64,000 bases of DNA from Marinibacterium anthonyi (GTDB lineage: Bacteria; Pseudomonadota; Alphaproteobacteria; Rhodobacterales; Rhodobacteraceae), in NCBI GenBank assembly GCA_003217735.2, contig CP031585.1, forward strand, positions 5,473,501 to 5,537,500, read 5' to 3'. Shown here piece by piece: positions 59,332-64,000 of this stretch. The position numbers were made by a program, and so were the translations under genes. The notes beneath the pieces were generated by a model that was not told the DNA's origin, made no database searches, and saw nothing but the letters and a program-made list of their open reading frames with translations. Numbering within the stretch: the first letter of the stretch is position 1; every line of letters begins with the position of its first letter.

Positions 59332-59527
59332 GGTATGCCCCGGCTGGACGGACGGCGCGGGGCGCCTTGGGAGGGGAATGAACGTAGGTAAGGCTCCGGC
59401 GAACGGAAAACAAGTTTTAGCACAATGGTATGACCGGGGAATGACCGCTGATCGCGGGGCGGCGCCCTTGTCTGGGCGGCGGGCCGGGTCTATTGCCTGT
59501 GGAACCGAAAGCCAGGGGGAGGCCGCC

Positions 59528-61291
59528 ATGCTGAAACGAACGTTCGACAAGTCCAGATTGCCCAGCCGTCATGTGACCGAAGGCCCCGAGCGCGCGCCGC
59601 ACCGGTCGTACCTGTACGCCATGGGCCTGTCCGACACCGAGATACACCAGCCCCTGGTCGGCGTCGCCACCTGCTGGAACGAGGCCGCGCCCTGCAACAT
59701 CTCGCTGAGCCGCCAGGCCCAGGCGGTGAAGCTGGGGGTGAAGGCGGCCAGCGGCACGCCGCGCGAATTCACCACCATCACCGTGACCGACGGCATCGCC
59801 ATGGGCCATGAAGGCATGCGGTCGTCGCTGGCTTCGCGCGAGGCGATCGCGGATACGGTGGAACTGACGATGCGCGGCCATTGCTATGACGCCATCGTGG
59901 GCCTTGCCGGCTGCGACAAGTCGCTGCCGGGCATGATGATGGCCATGGTGCGCCTGAACGTGCCGTCGGTCTTCATCTACGGCGGGTCCATCTTGCCGGG
60001 CAAGGCGCCCCAGGTCGACGAGATTCCCGAAGATTTCCGCACCCGCGACCTGACGGTGCAGGACATGTTCGAAGCCGTGGGACGCCATCAGAACCATGAA
60101 TTGTCCGACGCCGCGCTGGACATGCTGGAACGGGTCGCCTGCCCGTCGGCAGGGGCCTGCGGTGGCCAGTTCACCGCCAACACCATGGCCTGCGTGTCCG
60201 AGGCGATCGGGCTGGCGCTGATGAATTCGTCGGGCATGCCCGCGCCTTACGAATCGCGCGACCAATACGCCGAGGCGTCCGGCCAGGCGGTCATGGACCT
60301 GATCGAAAAGAACATCCGCGCCCGTGACGTGGTGACCCTGAAGTCGCTGGAAAACGCCGCGCGCGTCGTCGCCTGCACCGGCGGGTCGACCAATGCGGGC
60401 CTGCACCTGCCGGCCATCGCGCACGAGGCCGGGATCGATTTCTTCCTGGACGACGTCTGCGAGATCTTCCGCGACACGCCCTATTTCGTAGACCTGAAGC
60501 CGGGCGGCCAATACGTGGCCAAGGACCTGTACGACGCGGGCGGCATCCCGGTGGTGATGAAGGAACTGCGCAAGGCCGGCCTGATCCACGAAGACTGCAT
60601 GACCGCTACGGGCCGCACCATCGGCGACGAACTTGACCGGATCACCCGCAAGGCCGACGGTCGCGTGATCTATCCGATCGACACGCCGCTGACCAAAACG
60701 GGGGGGGTCGTCGGGCTCAAGGGCAACCTGGCACCCGAAGGGGCCATCGTGAAGGTCGCGGGGATCGAACCGCAACACCAGCGCTTTGTCGGCCCGGCGC
60801 GGGTCTTCGAATGCGAGGAAGACGCGTTCGAGGCCGTCAAGGCGCGCACCTACAAGGAAGGCGACGTGATCGTCATCCGCAACGAAGGCCCCGCCGGCGG
60901 TCCGGGGATGCGCGAGATGCTGGCGACCACGGCCGCCCTGTCGGGCCAGGGCATGGGCAAGAAGGTCGCCTTGATCACCGACGGGCGGTTCTCGGGCGCG
61001 ACCCGGGGATTCTGCGTCGGCCATGTCGGGCCGGAATCCGCGCATGGCGGGCCGATCGCCTTGCTGAAGGACGGCGACGTGATCACCATCGACGCCATTA
61101 CGGGCGACCTGTCGGTCAACCTGACCGAAGACGAGCTTGCTGAACGCAAAGAGAACTGGAAAGGCCCACGCACCACGAATTACGCGTCGGGCGCCCTGTG
61201 GAAATATGCCCAGCTGGTGGGCTCTACCTACAAGGGCGCGGTGACGCATCCCGGTGCGCAGGCCGAAACGCATGACTACATGGACCTTTAA
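59528..61291 (+). CDS. ilvD: Dihydroxy-acid dehydratase
   Basis: A 587-residue iron-sulfur enzyme of branched-chain amino acid synthesis that dehydrates 2,3-dihydroxy-isovalerate and -methylvalerate. Cluster cysteines are Cys56 (TCWNEAAPCN), Cys129 (GLAGCDKSLPGMMMA) and Cys211 (CPSAGACGGQFTANTM). The VTDGIAMGHEGMRSSLASRE and GRFSGATRGFCVGHVGPE signatures identify it. I favour IlvD over related sugar-acid dehydratases by overall length and N-terminus, but a sugar-acid role cannot be fully excluded. GGGGGAGG precedes ATG 59528. It is divergent from the ABC/cNMP gene and overlaps the next gene. Confidence 0.93.
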   Translation: MLKRTFDKSRLPSRHVTEGPERAPHRSYLYAMGLSDTEIHQPLVGVATCWNEAAPCNISLSRQAQAVKLGVKAASGTPREFTTITVTDGIAMGHEGMRSSLASREAIADTVELTMRGHCYDAIVGLAGCDKSLPGMMMAMVRLNVPSVFIYGGSILPGKAPQVDEIPEDFRTRDLTVQDMFEAVGRHQNHELSDAALDMLERVACPSAGACGGQFTANTMACVSEAIGLALMNSSGMPAPYESRDQYAEASGQAVMDLIEKNIRARDVVTLKSLENAARVVACTGGSTNAGLHLPAIAHEAGIDFFLDDVCEIFRDTPYFVDLKPGGQYVAKDLYDAGGIPVVMKELRKAGLIHEDCMTATGRTIGDELDRITRKADGRVIYPIDTPLTKTGGVVGLKGNLAPEGAIVKVAGIEPQHQRFVGPARVFECEEDAFEAVKARTYKEGDVIVIRNEGPAGGPGMREMLATTAALSGQGMGKKVALITDGRFSGATRGFCVGHVGPESAHGGPIALLKDGDVITIDAITGDLSVNLTEDELAERKENWKGPRTTNYASGALWKYAQLVGSTYKGAVTHPGAQAETHDYMDL

Positions 61292-61904
61292 GGCAATCCT
61301 GGCCGGTCTGGCGCTGATCGTCCTGGCCGGCTGTACCGAAGATTTCGCCACCCTGGGCAAGACCGGGGCCGGCAACCAGAATACCACGGTGGTGATGGGC
61401 GGCAGACGTGTGGTGCTGCGGGCACCGCCTGGCTTTTGCATCGACCCCGCGTCGGTCACCAAGTCGGGCCGCGACGGCTTTGCCATGCTGGCCCGCTGCA
61501 ACCGGCTGTCGCCGGAAACCGCCATCGCGACGCTGTCGGGGCAAAGCCCGGCCGTGGTCACCGTCAGCACCAAGCCCTGGACGCTGGGCGATCAGCCGAT
61601 CACCGCCACGACCATCGCCGACGCCTATCCGCAGGGCATGGTGATCGAACAGCGCAACGGCCCCGTGGTGCCCATGGTCAAGGCGCGCGGCGGCGCGCCG
61701 GAGCGCAGCGGCCTTGGCAAGGTCCACTGGCGCAGCGCCTTCGTGGTCAATGACCAGCTGGTCGTGCTGGGCCTCTTCGCGCCGGAAAACAGCCGCGCGG
61801 TGGGATCCACCGGCGCTTCGCTTCTCGGCCAGCTGGCGCAGCGCACGATGTCGGCCAGTCGCCAGATTGCTGTGCCGATCGCCGCAACCGCGGCGAAAGA
61901 ATGA
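61272..61904 (+). CDS. Putative lipoprotein
   Basis: A 210-residue exported protein. MTTWTFKAILAGLALIVLAG precedes Cys, giving the lipobox LAGC, so it is probably a lipid-anchored periplasmic protein. The mature part is TEDFATLGKTGAGNQNTTVV and a beta-rich domain. No family was recognised. Its ATG lies 20 bases inside ilvD, in another frame, so translation is coupled to ilvD. Confidence 0.8.
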   Translation: MTTWTFKAILAGLALIVLAGCTEDFATLGKTGAGNQNTTVVMGGRRVVLRAPPGFCIDPASVTKSGRDGFAMLARCNRLSPETAIATLSGQSPAVVTVSTKPWTLGDQPITATTIADAYPQGMVIEQRNGPVVPMVKARGGAPERSGLGKVHWRSAFVVNDQLVVLGLFAPENSRAVGSTGASLLGQLAQRTMSASRQIAVPIAATAAKE

Positions 61905-62024
61905 CGTATTTCGTCGCCCCCCGCATTTGCCGGATTTCCGCCCCGTTCCGGCTTCGCTAGAAAGGGCGTCAGGCCGGCCTTTGCCGGGACAGCGGACGAT
62001 ACAGCAAGGGGTCTGGGACGCGGG

Positions 62025-62786
62025 ATGGGCAGTTATCTTGATCGCGCACGCTTTTTGCGGGGCATCCGGCGCTGGCGCCGGCTGGCCCGGCTGGCCGAAA
62101 GCACCGATCTTGCGGACCTGCGCGCCCAGCGAAACCAGGCGCGCGAGCTCCGCCATCACCTGGACCGGCTGATCCACGTGGCCGACGGGCGCCTGGCGCT
62201 GCCCGCCATCGGCACCAGCGCCTTCCCCCGCCCCCACGGCACCGACTGGGCCTGGCGGCCCGAGGCTTGGCGCGGCCCGCTGGGCCGGATGGGCCTGGCG
62301 GCGGTGCCCACAAAGGCACAGATCGGCCAGGAACTGACGGTTTTCCACGACTGCACCCATTCCGAACTGACCCTGCGCCAGCTGCGCAACCGGCGCGAGG
62401 AAGACCTTGCGCCCTTTGCCCTGCGCATGGATGTCTTCCGGTTCGACGGGTCCTTCCTGTCGCTGGTGCTGGACCTGCCGCAGGCCGCCGTTCAGGGGCT
62501 GACGCGCGACCACCTGGTCCGCCTGGCGACGCTGGTCGAGACCGAAAAGCCGATCGAGATCTTTGCCCGGCTGAACGTCCAGCACGGGCCCAACACCGAA
62601 CAGATCGTGCGGGAACTGCCGCTGAACCAGAAAGAGGTCGTGGTTGAATTCGACCTGGCCTATTCCGAACTGAACGAAAAGCGCGTCGAACGGGCCTGGA
62701 TCGACCTGATCTTCGAAGGCCCCGAGATGAACCAGGTGGTTCTGCGCGACCTGACCCTGGCCCGGCTGCCCCGGGCCGCGCTTTAG
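62025..62786 (+). CDS. DUF6478 family protein
   Basis: A 253-residue cytoplasmic protein found in Rhodobacterales. It opens with a basic helix (MGSYLDRARFLRGIRRWRRL), then has DGRLALPAIGTSAFPRPHGT, WAWRPEAWRGPLG, FHDCTHSELTLRQLRNRRE and a C-terminal beta-rich half ending FEGPEMNQVVLRDLTLARLP. Function unknown. A GGGACGCGGG stretch precedes ATG 62025. A small partner gene follows 17 bases later. Confidence 0.82.
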   Translation: MGSYLDRARFLRGIRRWRRLARLAESTDLADLRAQRNQARELRHHLDRLIHVADGRLALPAIGTSAFPRPHGTDWAWRPEAWRGPLGRMGLAAVPTKAQIGQELTVFHDCTHSELTLRQLRNRREEDLAPFALRMDVFRFDGSFLSLVLDLPQAAVQGLTRDHLVRLATLVETEKPIEIFARLNVQHGPNTEQIVRELPLNQKEVVVEFDLAYSELNEKRVERAWIDLIFEGPEMNQVVLRDLTLARLPRAAL

Positions 62787-62803
62787 ACCGACCGGAGGAT
62801 CCC

Positions 62804-63163
62804 ATGGAACTCAGCGAAACCGTCCTGCGCAACGCGGTCTGGGAAGGCCGGCTGACCAGCGCTTCGGCGTCCGAACCGGCGGTCAGCGTGACCTGGCTGG
62901 ACCGGCCGGTCGAGGGGATCGACCTGACGCCCGAGGGCGACGGGCGCTGGCGCCTGCGCGTGCCGGTCCCGACCGAGGCGGTAGCCGACGGGGTGCAGAC
63001 CTTTGTCATCGCGGATGCGGCCAGCGGCACGCGGCTGGCCAGCTTCACGCTGATCGCCGGCGCCCCCGCCGCCGATGACATCAGGGCCGAGATCGAACTG
63101 CTGCGCGCCGAACTCGACATGCTGAAAAGCGCCTTCCGCCGCCATTGCGTGGAAACCGCCTGA
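62804..63163 (+). CDS. Small hypothetical protein, 119 aa
   Basis: ATG 62804 follows CCGGAGGATCC, a good ribosome site. The N-terminal 85 residues look beta-rich (VTWLDRPVEGIDLTPEGDGR, QTFVIADAASGTRLASFTLI), and the end is a short helix with a coiled-coil pattern (IRAEIELLRAELDMLKSAFR). No family was recognised. It probably forms an operon with the DUF6478 gene. Confidence 0.75.
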   Translation: MELSETVLRNAVWEGRLTSASASEPAVSVTWLDRPVEGIDLTPEGDGRWRLRVPVPTEAVADGVQTFVIADAASGTRLASFTLIAGAPAADDIRAEIELLRAELDMLKSAFRRHCVETA

Positions 63164-63192
63164 ACCGCCTTTTCGACATCCGGACATGAAAA

Positions 63193-63216
63193 AGCCCACC
63201 CCGCGCGGGGTGGGCT
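63193..63216. terminator. Bidirectional terminator palindrome
   Basis: AGCCCACCCCGC and GCGGGGTGGGCT form a 24-bp perfect palindrome between convergent genes. On the minus strand TTTTTC follows, a proper intrinsic terminator for the CtpA gene; on the plus strand TCTTG follows. Confidence 0.85.
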
Positions 63217-63287
63217 CTTGATGGTGATGCCGAAGGGAAGACCTTCGACAGGGTGGGGGCGCGGGGTGGGCGGACCCACCCCTGCCG

Positions 63288-64000
63288 TCACTGGTCGTCC
63301 GGCTGGAAGGCCGACAGACCCTTGAGGATGTCGATCGCGTAAGCCAGCTGATAGTCGTCCTGGCGCCGCTCGGCCGCGGCTTCCGCCTTGGCCTGGTCTT
63401 CCTCGATCTGCTTGATCTCGTCCTCGGTCAGGCTGTCGTTGGACAGGCGGCCGCGCAGGTCGGCCTCGGACCGGGTGCGCGGGCTCGTGGCGTCTTCCTC
63501 TTCCTCGGCATTCGGGTTCGGACGCGGTTGTTCCACAACGATGTCCGGCGACACGCCCAGGTTCTGGATCGACCGACCCGACGGCGTGTAATAACGCGCC
63601 GTGGTCAGGCGCATCGCGCCGTCGGACCGCAGCGGCATCACCGTCTGCACCGATCCCTTGCCAAAGCTCTTGGTGCCCACGACGATCGCCCGGCGATGAT
63701 CCTTCAGCGCGCCGGCGACGATTTCCGACGCCGAGGCGGACCCGCCGTTGATCAGCACAACGATCGGCTTGCCGTCGATCAGGTCCCCGGGTTCCGCGTT
63801 GAACCGTTCGCCATCCTCCGGATGCCGGCCACGGGTCGACACGATCTCTCCCTTGTCGAGAAAGGCATCGGCCACCTTGATCGCCTGGTTCAGCAACCCG
63901 CCCGGGTTGTTGCGCAGGTCCAGCACGACGCCGTTGATCTTGTCCAGGCCGCCGGCCGCGTCGATCTGTTCCTTCAGCCCCTCTTCGAGGTTCGGATAGG
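63288..64000 (-). CDS. ctpA: S41 family C-terminal processing peptidase (5' end outside window)
   Basis: The last 237 codons of a periplasmic Ser/Lys protease (CtpA/Prc). The visible part has [17 protein letters not shown], the catalytic serine in [20 protein letters not shown] and the catalytic lysine in [13 protein letters not shown], then [22 protein letters not shown]-terminal acidic/coiled stretch (about the last 70 residues, rich in Glu, Ala and Lys) precedes the end [13 protein letters not shown]. The PDZ domain and signal peptide would lie beyond the right edge. Confidence 0.93.
   Translation of the reverse strand, partial: YPNLEEGLKEQIDAAGGLDKINGVVLDLRNNPGGLLNQAIKVADAFLDKGEIVSTRGRHPEDGERFNAEPGDLIDGKPIVVLINGGSASASEIVAGALKDHRRAIVVGTKSFGKGSVQTVMPLRSDGAMRLTTARYYTPSGRSIQNLGVSPDIVVEQPRPNPNAEEEEDATSPRTRSEADLRGRLSNDSLTEDEIKQIEEDQAKAEAAAERRQDDYQLAYAIDILKGLSAFQPDDQ

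Overview
The window reads as a chromosomal segment of a high-GC alphaproteobacterium of the order Rhodobacterales (Roseobacter/Paracoccus/Rhodobacter type). The evidence is a cytochrome c2 of the Rhodobacter type, the Rhodobacterales-type Hint_2 and DUF6478 proteins, a type I isopentenyl-diphosphate isomerase, an ImuC/DnaE2 polymerase, and intergenic elements ending in GGTATTT that resemble those of this order. I see no rRNA, tRNA, CRISPR array, transposase or phage module. Most genes are core or conserved, and the unusual material lies in intergenic regions and in a few odd proteins.

Layout. 1-8 kb: methyltransferase (partial), a small ORF beside a decayed SDR gene, TrkH potassium channel, a membrane GGDEF diguanylate cyclase, a small unknown protein, an orphan peptide-binding protein, and a pair made of a Tat-exported intradiol-like protein and a ferric-reductase-like membrane protein. 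8-15 kb: glpD-glpK, an SDR, a P1 self-processing peptidase, cytochrome c2, idi and the ribosome-rescue factor arfB, which is preceded by a structured RNA with a terminator. 15-25 kb: queuosine-precursor transporter, phytase-like esterase, MepA endopeptidase, MFS permease, YggT, RecQ, YaaA and a hybrid histidine kinase. 25-32 kb: alpha-2-macroglobulin plus penicillin-binding protein 1C, a periplasmic defence/repair pair. 32-40 kb: a MoxR/DUF58/BatA-DUF4159/amidotransferase-like operon with a divergent DUF1285 gene. 40-48 kb: hydroxypyruvate isomerase, DNA polymerase I, and two convergent Hint-domain proteins. 48-56 kb: ABC ATPase, DUF1203, a LexA-type dnaE2 that lacks its C-terminal domain, folC and accD. 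55-64 kb: a CPBP protease one base from a 1,037-residue ABC-exporter-like protein with a dead nucleotide-binding domain and a cyclic-nucleotide-binding domain, then ilvD, a lipoprotein, DUF6478 and the 3' part of a CtpA protease.

The most notable signals are: (1) the catalytically degenerate ABC/cNMP protein coupled to a CPBP protease; (2) the arfB leader, with a 14-base perfect match to the 16S rRNA tail, an 18-codon minigene, a folded RNA and an intrinsic terminator; (3) a family of intergenic composite hairpins (32.3, 39.9 and 52.9 kb, with a half copy at 14.4 kb) whose long arms differ in sequence between copies but stay complementary within each copy, one of which forms the end of the truncated dnaE2; (4) many 8-17-bp tandem arrays at gene boundaries. 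Start codons were chosen from Shine-Dalgarno sequences, signal peptides and overlaps. Family names rest on remembered motifs, not on database searches.
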